Shown: piece after piece, positions 23,041-33,174 of the stretch
Layout: every line of letters starts with the position of its first letter
How positions within the stretch are numbered: position 1 is the stretch's first letter
Source: Bryopsis sp. KO-2023
Taxonomy: Eukaryota; Chlorophyta; Ulvophyceae; Bryopsidales; Bryopsidaceae
Length of the DNA stretch: 64,000 nt
Direction of reading: 5' to 3'
Assembly (NCBI GenBank): GCA_030272585.1
Contig: BSYQ01000007.1
Span: forward strand, 5,398,001 to 5,462,000
The notes under the pieces: generated by a model
Told to the model about the DNA's origin: nothing
Seen by the model: the letters and a program-made list of their open reading frames with translations, nothing else
Database searches by the model: none
Translations under genes and position numbers: made by a program

Positions 23041-23703
23041 TGGGGGTTTTCTCTGTGGAGTCATGGGAAGCCATCCATTTTTGAAGTCGATCCTTTGATT
23101 CGTTGTCCATCCATCAATCCAGCGAACTGATTTTACCTTTGCTGTGGGTTTTTTTTTCACTTTTTCAAGAAAGTGTACAATGCACAGGTGCAAACCTCGA
23201 ACACAGACTTGTTTTATTTTCCTTTCCCTTTTTCTTTTTCTTTTTTTTTTTTTTTTGGGGGGGGGAGGGGTGTGACAAGGTAGGAGCTAGGATTTCCAAC
23301 CTTCAACAAGCAGGGGCAGGATCAACAAGATTGCAAGCAGGTGGCACTGAAATGCGTTATAGGCTGGCTCAGAAATTCAACTAACATTCATAAGGTGGCA
23401 ATATCTTGAAGCCTCCTTTTTGTCCAATTTTTGCTAAAGTAAAAAACACAACAAAAAAATACTGGGGCATAGTCCTTCAAAAAAGTAAAGTGCCGATGTG
23501 AAATACACGCAGGACACAGCAGTTGAAAAAAAACAAACCTTCGGCTCTCCTTGAACTGGTGGGAAAACCCAGGGGAGCTGCGTTGCGCGATGCGTCGCTC
23601 GTGTAAGAATCTCGCGGCGCTGCTCGAAGCAGAGCCCGAGGCCGTGCTTGGGGATGCGTCGAAAGCGTGGCTCACTGGAGGATTGCCGAGTACGCAGGCG
23701 TCG
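23041..23703. other. Unassigned stretch upstream of the retrotransposon nest
   Basis: It contains a T16-G9 tract (23241-23265). A GC-rich segment at 23540-23700 is open in more than one frame on the minus strand and ends at a plausible donor near 23535; it could be an exon of the ASNSD1-like locus, but I see no recognisable motif. Confidence 0.3.
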
Positions 23704-23948
23704 TGTTATGACGTCACACGCGTGTGTCACTGTGTGTCGCCACGTGTACATGTGTGTCGCCACGTGTGTCACCTGTCGTGACACATTTGCATCTGTCCCC
23801 ACACGGTGGTAGCAGGGTCCAATCACCAAGTATGGTGATTGCTACCATGTGTACTAGCAACGCTCATAAAAGGCGTTGGTACACTCTCTTTCCTAGGTTT
23901 TGGTTTGAGAAAGACTTTCACTGCCACTGAAAGTCAAGCAGCATAACA
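23704..23948 (+). repeat. 5' LTR of element A
   Basis: 245 bp with 7-bp terminal inverted repeats TGTTATG and CATAACA. A TATA-like CATAAAAGG lies near 23864. The first 71 bases recur at 63930. Confidence 0.9.
23709..23766 (+). promoter_or_regulatory. TGACGTCA plus two CACGTG boxes in the LTR A upstream part
   Basis: A palindromic TGACGTCA (23709-23716) is followed by two G-boxes CACGTG at 23741-23746 and 23761-23766, exactly 20 bp apart within a duplicated 20-bp unit (TGTGTGTCGCCACGTGT). In plants these are binding sites for bZIP and bHLH factors. Their use here is inference from motif and position. Confidence 0.6.
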
Positions 23949-23950
23949 TT

Positions 23951-23962
23951 TGGTTTCGGAGC
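23951..23962 (+). other. Candidate primer-binding site of element A
   Basis: TGGTTTCGGAGC lies two bases after the LTR end and starts with the TGG expected to pair with a tRNA CCA end. The same 12-mer follows the LTRs of the B family and of the TRIM. I cannot name the tRNA. Confidence 0.75.
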
Positions 23963-25068
23963 GAAGGGAAAGGAAAAGGAAACGATAAGGAGGACAACAA
24001 GGAGGGAGCGCTTCTTGTCGAGTAAGGAAACGCCCTTGGCGAAGGTGTGCGCTTTGGGGCAAAGGTGACTTACTCTTACCTTTGAGATTTTTGTTTTTCT
24101 TTGGGATCGTTGGTGGTGAGCGGTCGTCCGCCACGGTATGCTTGAAAGAAGGTCATAGAGGACCTTAAAAAAGTGTTTCGAGTTGGTTGTGAGTGGTCGC
24201 CCGTGTCGGCCAAGTTGAGGAAGGGTCTTACAGGGCCTTTGGAATTTCTTGATTTGTTTGTGGGAGGTCGTCCGGTTCGGTTGACGTGAAAAGAGGTCGT
24301 AAGGAACCTAAGGGTAGTGGTATAGAGTCGTTTAGAAGCTAGCCCGTGTCGGAAAAGGTTTCTGTAGGGTCGCTTGACGTTTGTAGCTTTAGATCCCATT
24401 TTCAGAAAGTGTGAGAGTGGAGATCTCGACTTTCTTTGGGGTTTCGACCACTTCTTGCGAGGTCGCCAGCACTCTGGACGTGCTTTGTTAAAGCTAGTCG
24501 ACTTAGTTCGACGTTTTTCCAGAGGGTGGTTGGGTGGCTCGGTAGTTGGGTCGAAAAAGGCTACAGGGGTCGTCAGTTTTTGCCAGGAATGACAAATTCG
24601 AATTCGAATTCTGAAGTGTGAGAAACGACAAGAGTAACGCAGGTCGATTTGTTACGCTGTTGGCGTTGAAATCGATTTTGGTACTTACCTAAAGTGGTCG
24701 TCGTTTTGGCGAGGTGACAGTCGTTTTTCGTCGACTGTGGTACTGGCGCCAAACGCGACTTCGTTTTAGGTGCGACTATCAGTTTTCTTTTGTTGGCGGT
24801 GTGCCTTCTTGGCAACTGCAGGGGCGCGATTGGGCTCTTATTTTGGTGAGAGTACCTTGAAATCGTTAACCTCCACGTCGTTTTAAGTTCGCCTGTGGCT
24901 TTCGCGCGACGCCAGTCGTGGCAAAAGTCGACAGAGTGTGTGACAGAATAGGTCGTTTCCAGTTCGACTGTGGTTTGTGCGCGACGTCAGTCGTGGCAAA
25001 CGTCGAACAGTGTGACACTGAACGCACTTAAAGTGTAATTCGAATTTTTCTGGTAAGAGTCTTTGGCC
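23963..25068 (+). other. Leader of element A
   Basis: About 1.1 kb between primer-binding site and gag with no supported coding region. GTCGTTTT and CGACGTCAGTCGTGGCAAA-like motifs recur (for example near 24905 and 24985). Confidence 0.6.
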
Positions 25069-25733
25069 ATGGATGGTAATGACAAGAGTAGTCATACCAG
25101 TGAAAAGGAGGCAGAGGTGGAACCCCCTCCTAAGACCAAGGATTTAGAAGAAAGGCTTACAGAAATGGAAGGGCTGTTGGCAGATTTGGTAATGAAATTA
25201 CCTGACCCTGAAAGTTCCAAAGATAAGGATAAAATGGACGAGGATGAGTCGATAGACATTGGGAAATCTGGAAATGATGGTGGGCCGCGTGGTATGACAT
25301 CTCAAGTAGCTAAGCCAGAAAAATATGATGGAAAGATACCTTGGAAAGAATTCCAGAGTAGTCTTACTGTCTACTTTGTGGCAGCTGGTATCAACCAAGA
25401 ACGATGGGGAAAGGTTGCTCCCACGTTTTTCGGTAGAGCTGCACAAAAACATTTGGCGGCTAGAGTGTCATCAGAGTCCTTGGAAAAAGGTGAAGTTTCT
25501 TGGAAACAAATCTGTGAGACGATGAGTGACGGTAGTTTCGGGGAAATGGCATCGGATTATGCCATTACAAAGAAACTCATTTCATGTCGTGATCACCTTG
25601 AGCGCAAAGTGAATACGAATGAATTCGTCAGATTCGTAGATGATTTGTTTAAACTTCGTCGTATTCCGATGGATGAAGCGAGTAAATGCTTCTTCTTACT
25701 CCATAATTTGCATCCGGCATTGAAGTCGTCGGT
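25069..25733 (+). CDS. gag: Element A gag, 5' part (split by nested insertion)
   Basis: Begins at the first ATG (MDGNDKSSHTSEKEAEVEPP). A coiled-coil-like stretch DLEERLTEMEGLLADLVMKL precedes a capsid-like region (KYDGKIPWKEFQSSLTVYF; a Ty3/gypsy gag signature of PxxYDG followed by a W..F helix). The reading is cut where copy D is inserted; GTCGGT at 25728-25733 is the left target duplication. The remainder of the element lies after 58942. Confidence 0.85.
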
Positions 25734-26324
25734 TGTAACCAACAAATTGCGTCGCCTTGACCGCTGGGGTCACCCCTGCAGCCTGACTGAACGGTTGTGG
25801 TGGAGTTTCTGCAGAACTGGAACGGCCGAAGTGGGGACAGCCCCTCTTTAACTTGATCACACAGCCTTGTAGGGCACTCTTCCACTCGGGACTCTTCTCA
25901 AAAGCTCTCTTACACAATCACAAGGTCCAAACTCGAACAAAACACAAGAACCTAACCCAGAAGTACAATACCCTAAGATCAGCCATTTAAATAGGCTGCC
26001 GCCTGACTCACCCTGGTCCCACTGATCACCTAGGATCCCACCTACTGATGGAGACTTCCTAACCCATCAAGCCTAGTTGATCTTCCTAACCACTCTCAAT
26101 CCCTTCCCTCAGCACCAACCCCTAGGAACGTCCAACCTAGTCATTTCTGTAGCTGAACTGCTACTTCTAAACTGTGGCGGAACTGCCATGGCAGAACTGT
26201 CCCGGGGTGACTGCTAGCCCTACGTAATCCGTCCGGGACTGCCTCAAGCAGCATTCCCTCCCCTGATATCACTCTAGCCCTGGAGGTGACAAAATTGGTC
26301 GAGGCGACGTGGTTTGGGGTTACA
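25734..26324 (-). repeat. 3' LTR of copy D
   Basis: About 591 bp in reverse orientation, matching 58360-58942. A purine-rich tract (GGGAGGAGGGGAGTGG on the minus strand) lies just inside it at 26331-26346. Confidence 0.9.
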
Positions 26325-27785
26325 GCTGTAACCACTCCCCTCCTCCCTTGACTTTTGTCCCCAAAAGTTAAACTCAACCTCCCCCACTGAACTTCTTCTG
26401 TCCCTGGTCTTTAGTTGTTAGCTAGTTGTTCCCAGAACTTTTCCAAAAAGTAGCAACAAGAAAATCTTTCTCTTAACTGCCTGACTGGCTACTATGTCTG
26501 TAGACGTAGTGCTCAGAAACACAAAACAAGTGCCCATTGTTACTGCAGATCCATTTTATTTATTTTTTTCCACAGCAAAACTGTTCAAGGACATCAAAAT
26601 GTAAACTAACAATGTTGTTCCTCAAACAGGTCCCCCCTTTTTTTTTTTTTAATCACAGCCATCAGCTGTTCTTTAAACCCAGCAGGACTGTTCAAAGAGC
26701 ACTCGAATGTAAACCAGTGGTGCTGCACTTCAATCAGTTTCCCCCCTTTTTTTTTTTTTCCTCATAGCTAACAGCTGTTCTTTCACCCCTATAGGTCAAA
26801 GTGACCAGTTTGTCCCTGTTTGTCCCTTGTTTACCCCCCTTTTCTTCCCCAGTTCTCTATTGAGCTCAAAAAGTATCAAAAGAAGAATCCTTTTATTTAT
26901 CGACTGACTGAATACTACTCCTGCAGAAATAGTACCCAAGAACAAAATAGAACCAAAAACAAAATAAAAACCCACCCACTGCTGCTGCAGAAATACAGCA
27001 ATACCAAACAAAACAACAATACAAAACAAAACAAAACCAGAAAATACCATATTGTATTTCGCGATCCATCCGTACCACTAGTCAATCGGTCTCCGAATGG
27101 TATGGTCGTCCTTTCCTTAGTTGAACGCCCGGCTTCTGTAGAAGTTCTGCCACTTCATTTCTTTCCCCTTTTTCCGCTGTTCTGTTTTCTCCCAAGCTCT
27201 CAACGGTATATGCTGCCGTAGTGGATGAAGTCCCTTAGGCGCTTTCTCTCTCTCATGCTGCCGTAGCGGATATAGTTCCTTAGGCGCTTTTTTAACTCTC
27301 TCTGCAGTTATGGCACGTCTGCCACACTTGCTCTTCCTCTTTTTATATATAACTCTTGCTGCTGTGCAGCTGCTGCACTCTTCTGGCTTAATCCTCTCCC
27401 GCCGATGTGCGCATTCTGTCTGTGGATATCTCGAACCACAGACTATCGTGTTCCTCATTTGGCACCTGTCGCCATTCTCTTTCTCTGCTCAAGTACTTGA
27501 GTGGGTGAGCATCTCCTGCTACCCTTCAATATCGTCGACTCCTTCTGTGCACTTTTGCCTCAGCTTGACTCCCAGCAGGCAAATCCTTTCTTTCCAAATA
27601 TTTCATTTGATCCTTATCCATCCATTGATCCACTTTTTCCCCCTTGATCTCTTGCAACAACAATAGTAGGCAAGAAATATGCAAAAACCTCACAAAATTC
27701 AAGTGTCCCCTACCACTGTTGAGTACTTCCATTGGGACAACAATGGTTGCACCTTGTCAGCTCTGATCTGGGGTTCCATAGTAAA
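26325..27785 (-). other. 3' region of copy D between pol and LTR
   Basis: About 1.46 kb with the same sequence as in the plus-strand copies (45529-46988, 54537-55993). Short open frames exist but none carries an integrase zinc-finger, D,D-35-E motif or chromodomain. Confidence 0.7.
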
Positions 27786-29801
27786 TCATGGACGAAGCGC
27801 TGTGGAACCACTGACTATTGGATGGTCCAGCGGAACTGGAAGCCTTGTCAGTGCATCCGCATTTGCGTTACTCTTCCCAGCGCGGAACTCAATCGTAAAA
27901 TCAAACTCTTGTAGGCGGAGTGCCCACCTCATCAGTTTCCCCGTCAGTTTGGTACCCGTCATCAACCATTGTAAGGCTCTTTGATCAGTCTGCAGCACAA
28001 ATTCCGTTCCGTAGATGTATGGCCGAAATAAGGTGCAAGCCCACACCACTGCTAGGCACTCCCCTTCCACTGCAGAATAATTCCTCTCAGCAGGATTGAG
28101 TCTTTTGCTGGCATAAGCCACCACATGCTCTCTCCCTTGCTCATCCTTTTGACAGAGTACTGCCCCCACAGCCTGGCTGCTCCAGTCTGTTTGCAGAATG
28201 TATGGTAGGTGTGGCTGTGGTGGAGCCAGGACTGGTTGATCGGTAATGCTTTTCTTCAGCCTCTCAAATGCTTGTTGGTGGCGTTCCCTCCATTCAAATG
28301 GCACATCCTTCTTCAACAACTCCGTCAGAGGTGCAGCGATCCTTGCATAGTCGCGCACAAATCTCCTGTAGTAAGAAGTAAGGCCAAGGAAGGACCGCAG
28401 AGTAGACACATCCACCGGTGGCTCCTGCATCTCCACTGTGGCTACCTTCTTCGGGTTCATTTTGATTTCCCCTTTCCCCACGATGTGGCCCAAGTACAGC
28501 AGCTCCTCAAACCCGAAGTCCGATTTCCTCGGGCTGATCCTCAGGTTGGCCTCCTTCAACCGCTGCAGCACTTCTGCCAGGATCTCCTGATGCTTTTCCC
28601 AGGTCTCCGCATAGATGATAATGTCATCCAGGTACACGATCACCCCCTTCCACAGCATGGGTCCCAGTACCTCGTTCATCATCCTTTGGAAGGTCGCTGG
28701 GGCGTTACTGAGCCCGAAGGGCATCACTACGAACTCATACAGCCCCTCCTGGGTGATGAAGGCCGTTTTCTCCGCGGAGGCGGTGCTCATTCTGACCTGC
28801 CAATACCCCGATCGCAGATCGAGTGCCGTGAAATACTTCGCCTCCGAGAACTGATTGATTGCATCCTCAATCCTTGGGAGGGGGAAGCTATCCCGGGTGG
28901 TCACCTTGTTGAGCTTGCGGTAATCAACGCAGAACCGCACCGATCCATCTGGCTTTGGGACTAGGACGATCGGTGAGGCCCATGGGGACTTCGACTTCCG
29001 CACCACTCCGTCCAGGAGCATCCTCGCCACCTCCGATTTCACCACCTGGTTCTCCGCAAAGCTGAACCGGTAGGGATTCTGCCTGATGGGGGAATGATCT
29101 CCGGTGGGGATCTCGTGGTATAGGATGTTGGTTTGCCCGACTTGATCCGAGGACCAAGCACAGGCATCCGGGTATTGCTGCAGAAGATCCAGCAGCTCTT
29201 TTTTTTGGTGGGGGGTAAGATGGGGACTAATTTTCAGTTCTTCCAATTTTTCTCTAAGTGACACCTTTTTCTCCTTTCTTTCCTTTTCTGTGGCAAACGT
29301 TTTATTTTCTACATCAGAAGTCCCAAGGGGAACCACCCCTGCCCAAATCTGGTTTTCCTGCAGCTGAACTGCTGTCTGTCCCATTTCCTTCAACCCAAAC
29401 TTTTCTTTTCTTCTTCCTTTTTCTTTCTTTTCTCTTCCCAATTCTTTTTCAGCTGCTTCCCCTTCCCTTGAATTTTCCCTTCTTTTCTTTTCTTCTTCCC
29501 CTTTTATCTCTTGTCTCACCAGAATTTCTGCTTCCACTGTTTTACTATGGTTCAAACACTGCATGGCCCATGAGTCTGGCCACAGACTTCTGGCCCTTTC
29601 TACCTCTTGTGTTTGGCGTTGCATTCTCTCTTCCTGCTCCTTGATCCTCCTGCCTGCTCGACGCCACTGTTCTCGCCTACCCGCACGTTTGCCCCTCCTC
29701 CTTCTCCTCTTTCCCCTTTTATTTCTCCTCTCAGGACCGACCCACTCTCGCCACCCCTTCAGGTGTCGCCGAAGGAGGACGTCGGTGGCCGGCCCACTCA
29801 A
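27786..29801 (-). CDS. pol: Copy D pol: reverse transcriptase and RNase H
   Basis: 671-residue open frame. The first about 190 residues are Arg/Lys/Glu-rich. Reverse transcriptase follows (FCVDYRKLNKVT, FTALDLRSGYWQVRM, MPFGLSNAPATFQRMM, VYLDDIIIYAE), then RNase H (LQTDWSSQAVGAVLCQ, YSAVEGECLAVVWA, SNANADALTRLP). The frame stops soon after ADALTRLP, with no integrase. It overlaps the end of gag-pro by a few bases in another frame, an arrangement Ty3/gypsy elements are known to translate by frameshifting. Confidence 0.92.
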   Translation of the reverse strand: MSGPATDVLLRRHLKGWREWVGPERRNKRGKRRRRRGKRAGRREQWRRAGRRIKEQEERMQRQTQEVERARSLWPDSWAMQCLNHSKTVEAEILVRQEIKGEEEKKRRENSREGEAAEKELGREKKEKGRRKEKFGLKEMGQTAVQLQENQIWAGVVPLGTSDVENKTFATEKERKEKKVSLREKLEELKISPHLTPHQKKELLDLLQQYPDACAWSSDQVGQTNILYHEIPTGDHSPIRQNPYRFSFAENQVVKSEVARMLLDGVVRKSKSPWASPIVLVPKPDGSVRFCVDYRKLNKVTTRDSFPLPRIEDAINQFSEAKYFTALDLRSGYWQVRMSTASAEKTAFITQEGLYEFVVMPFGLSNAPATFQRMMNEVLGPMLWKGVIVYLDDIIIYAETWEKHQEILAEVLQRLKEANLRISPRKSDFGFEELLYLGHIVGKGEIKMNPKKVATVEMQEPPVDVSTLRSFLGLTSYYRRFVRDYARIAAPLTELLKKDVPFEWRERHQQAFERLKKSITDQPVLAPPQPHLPYILQTDWSSQAVGAVLCQKDEQGREHVVAYASKRLNPAERNYSAVEGECLAVVWACTLFRPYIYGTEFVLQTDQRALQWLMTGTKLTGKLMRWALRLQEFDFTIEFRAGKSNANADALTRLPVPLDHPIVSGSTALRP

Positions 29802-32079
29802 AAATCCGAAGTGGTATAGCTTATCACCTCACTCCCTCCTTTCCCTCCGGTTGCGGCCGTTGCTGCTGGCACTCCTGCTGCAGGCACTCCTTTCGGTCTC
29901 CATGCTTGTGCACTCTCCCGGAAGTAATCCAAAAGCTTTTTGAGCTCCTCCTTTTCTTGTTGTTTCAGTGCCTCCCGCCTCCGCATGTATTCCTCTGTTA
30001 CACCATTCCTTCTCCCCTGTTTTCCTTCCCTTCGCAGTGTTTCCTCCAAACTCCCTTCGTTCTCTTTTTGTATTTTCAAATGGTGCCCTCTTCTTGCATC
30101 CAGTAACTCCATCTCTTGCTGGTGGAGGTGTGAGGCTGCTGCCTCACTCATCCCGTTCTCCCGACGCATGGTGTAGCACTCTTGCAGCACCCTTGCTTGG
30201 TAGTATGTAAGCCGGAGGGTCGGTGGATGTCGACTGGCGGCGTTGGGCTGGTTCAGACCATCATGAGTCGTCCTTGAGTTTGGCTGCAAAAGTTCCCCGG
30301 TAGAAGGGGGTGGTTGTGCTGGTGCAGGACTGGGTTCTTCGATGTGGCGGAGGGTCTGGTAGACAGAGACGACTGCAGCCGTTGCAGGCGTTACAGAGTG
30401 GATGAACTCGATCGGCACGCCACCCATGCGCTGTCCCGCCACGTATGGAGTGAGCTTTTTGAGCCCGTAGTCAATCTCGGTGCCGGTTTTAGCCAACCAT
30501 GGAGTCCCAATGATTAGGGACAAATGCTTGTTCTCCACTACATGGCACGGTACCATTTGTTTGCATTGTCCAAGGGCAATGGGTAGAGCGGGGATGTACC
30601 CTACTGCCTGCCGAGTCTCTCCATTGCAGTCCCGGTAACGCCCTCTTGGTTCCTCCATAAGGTGTGCTAACCCCGTTTGTGTTAGGAGTTTTTTGGATAT
30701 CACACAGGCACTCGCTCCGGTGTCAATGATCGCTCCTGGCACTTTGGTTTCCATCACTTTGGCTGTGGCTGTAGTAACTGCATATGAGCTTGTCTTGTCC
30801 ACTTCTGCCATGGTGGTAACTGCTGGGACTTTCGCCATAGGCACCCGTAATGCCTTCAACCATGCGTCGATCAACTCCGGGTGGTGCTGACAAAGGTTTG
30901 CTACCGATACTTCTGCAGTTAGTCCTTCCACAAGCTTCTTGGCTTCCGCTGTAGTAAACATGCGCTTCTCCTGTGGCTTCACTGTTGATTTCTTGACCAT
31001 CTTCTTCTTCTTTGCCATGGTATTTCTGGGCGATGGTACTTGCATCGGTCTATGCATCAATGGCGGCATCACAACTGGCTTGGATCCTTGTGGCACATCT
31101 TCTGGCTTCGGCAATCGCTTTGGAATCTCTTCTGGCTCTTTCTTTGATTCAAGGTTTGGCTGCTCTTTCAGTTCCTCCATTACAACATCTTCTGCAGTAG
31201 TTGCTTGCGGTTCTGAGGGTATTGGGCTCGTATCCACAGGAGTCCCTCCATTGCTTCCTTGGGCACTGTCCATTGCTCCATTGTCGACATCCATAGCAGA
31301 GTACAAGATTGATGCCATGACTTCCTCTGGTTCCTTCATGGCTGCTGTCACTGGGTCGGTCTGCTCGAAATCCATAATCAACTGATCTTCCAGTTCTGCT
31401 TGGAAACTCTGCATTCGGTTGGGACAATTTCTTCTGTAATGTCCAAGGTCTAAGCAATGCCAACACGTGACTTCGCTCATGTCTATCCTTCCACTCCTTC
31501 TCCTCCATTCATTTCCTCTGTTCCTTCCCCGGCCTCTTTCTCCATTGGTAAGTATTCCATTCGCTCCAGCGTCTTCAGTAATGCCATGGCTCACCCCTGC
31601 CAGCTCGGGTTCTTCCGATTGTCGCATATCTGCTACCCTTTCTGTCAAGGCGGAGATCATCCTCCTGAGTTCGCTATACTGCCGCCCAGATATTCTCACT
31701 TGCTGCTCCACTCCTCGAAGTCTTGAATCCGTCACAATTTTGTGATCACGCATTTCCTTCCTTAGGCTGTCAATTTGCCCATTTACTCTCCGATCCATAA
31801 CGCCCACTTCTGCCAAAACAGGCTCCAATGCTGCATGCTCCTGCAGTTCTCCCATCAGTTCGGTTGCTGGGACCGTCACTTCCTTCTGGGTGGAACTGGG
31901 GTCCACTTGTCTCTTCTCAACTTGTCTGGCTCTGGCACTGACTCCCTCCAAAGTATCCTCCATGGGTGCATGAAGTATGGGTGTCAACTCCCCCTGAGCT
32001 CCGTCCTTGTTCAATCGAAGTAAGGACCCATCTGCCACGGCTGGATTGCCTGGTACTCTGTTCGCTTCCACTTGCTGTT
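29798..32079 (-). CDS. gag-pro: Copy D gag-pro, 3' part
   Basis: Contains a coiled region, the nucleocapsid zinc knuckle CWHCLDLGHYRRNC and the aspartic protease motif IIDTGASACVI with the later flap/ending region IIGTPWLAKTGTEIDYG. The C-terminal 150 residues are charged and helical. The frame ends where the plus-strand array is inserted (left target duplication GCTGTT at 32074-32079). Confidence 0.9.
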
Positions 32080-32680
32080 TGTAACCCCAAACCACGTCGC
32101 CTCGACCAATTTTGTCACCTCCAGGGCTAGAGTGATATCAGGGGAGGGAATGCTGCTTGAGGCAGTCCCGGACGGATTACGTAGGGCTAGCAGTCACCCC
32201 GGGACAGTTCTGCCATAGCAGTTCCGCCACAGTTTAGAAGTAGCAGTTCAGCTACAGAAATGACTAGGTTGGACGTTCCTAGGGGTTGGTGCTGAGGGAA
32301 GGGATTGAGAGTGGTTAGGAAGATCAACTAGGCTTGATGGGTTAGGAAGTCTCCATCAGTAGGTGGGATCCTAGGTGATCAGTGGGACCAGGGTGAGTCA
32401 GGCGGCAGCCTATTTAAATGGCTGATCTTAGGGTATTGTACTTCTTCTTGGTGCGGATCTTCTGGGTTAGGTTCTTGTGTTTTGTTCGAGTTTGGACCTT
32501 TGGACTGTTGTAAGAAAGCTTTTGAGAAGAGACCTGAGTGAAAAGTGCCTTGCAAGGCCGTGTGATCAAGTTAAAGAGGGGCTGTCCCCACTTCTGCCGT
32601 TCCAGCTCTGCAAAAACGCCTCCACAACCGTTAAGTCCAGCTGCAGGGGTGACCCCAGCGGTCAAGGCGACGCAATTTGT
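32080..32680 (+). repeat. LTR1 of the B array
   Basis: 601 bp from TGTAACCCC to CAATTTGT, followed directly by TGGTTTCGGAGC (32681-32692). I noticed a single base difference from LTR4/LTR5. A TATTTAAAT box lies about 330 bases in. Confidence 0.9.
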
Positions 32681-33174
32681 TGGTTTCGGAGCCCAGGCGC
32701 GCACACTTTTTAGCTGTGCTGCAGCAGACGTGCACTACGGCTCTGGCAGTCGTTATAAGTGGGCAGTCTGGACGAGCAAGACCTGAGAGTGAGAAAAGAA
32801 GCGGAGTAAGCTCTTGCAAGAGTGAAGAGAAGGACCCACAGGGGTGGATACGTTTCAAAAGGGTACAAGGTCGAGCTTGGGTCGCTCACAAGGGTGAAGA
32901 GAAGGCGAAAAAGCTTTGTGGGTTTCGGGATCTTGTGGGATCTTAACCTAAGGTTAGGTCAGAACTGCTGTTGGGTCGCTTTTGTCTTGTTTGGGCTGCA
33001 GCAAGGTCGAGAACAAATACAAGAAAGAGTGACGAACTGCATAAGGTGGAAAAAGAAGCAAGGGCAGTACTTATCCGAGGTTTGGAGGAGAACAGAGGGT
33101 AAAAGAGAAGGATCACGACCAGAAGGGAGACTTGCCACTCAGATCTGTGGCGGCGCTGAAGGAAAAAGAAGATC

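Noticed and set aside
28209-28964. 251-residue plus-strand frame opposite copy D pol
   Set aside because: Antisense shadow of reverse transcriptase, also present opposite the other copies.
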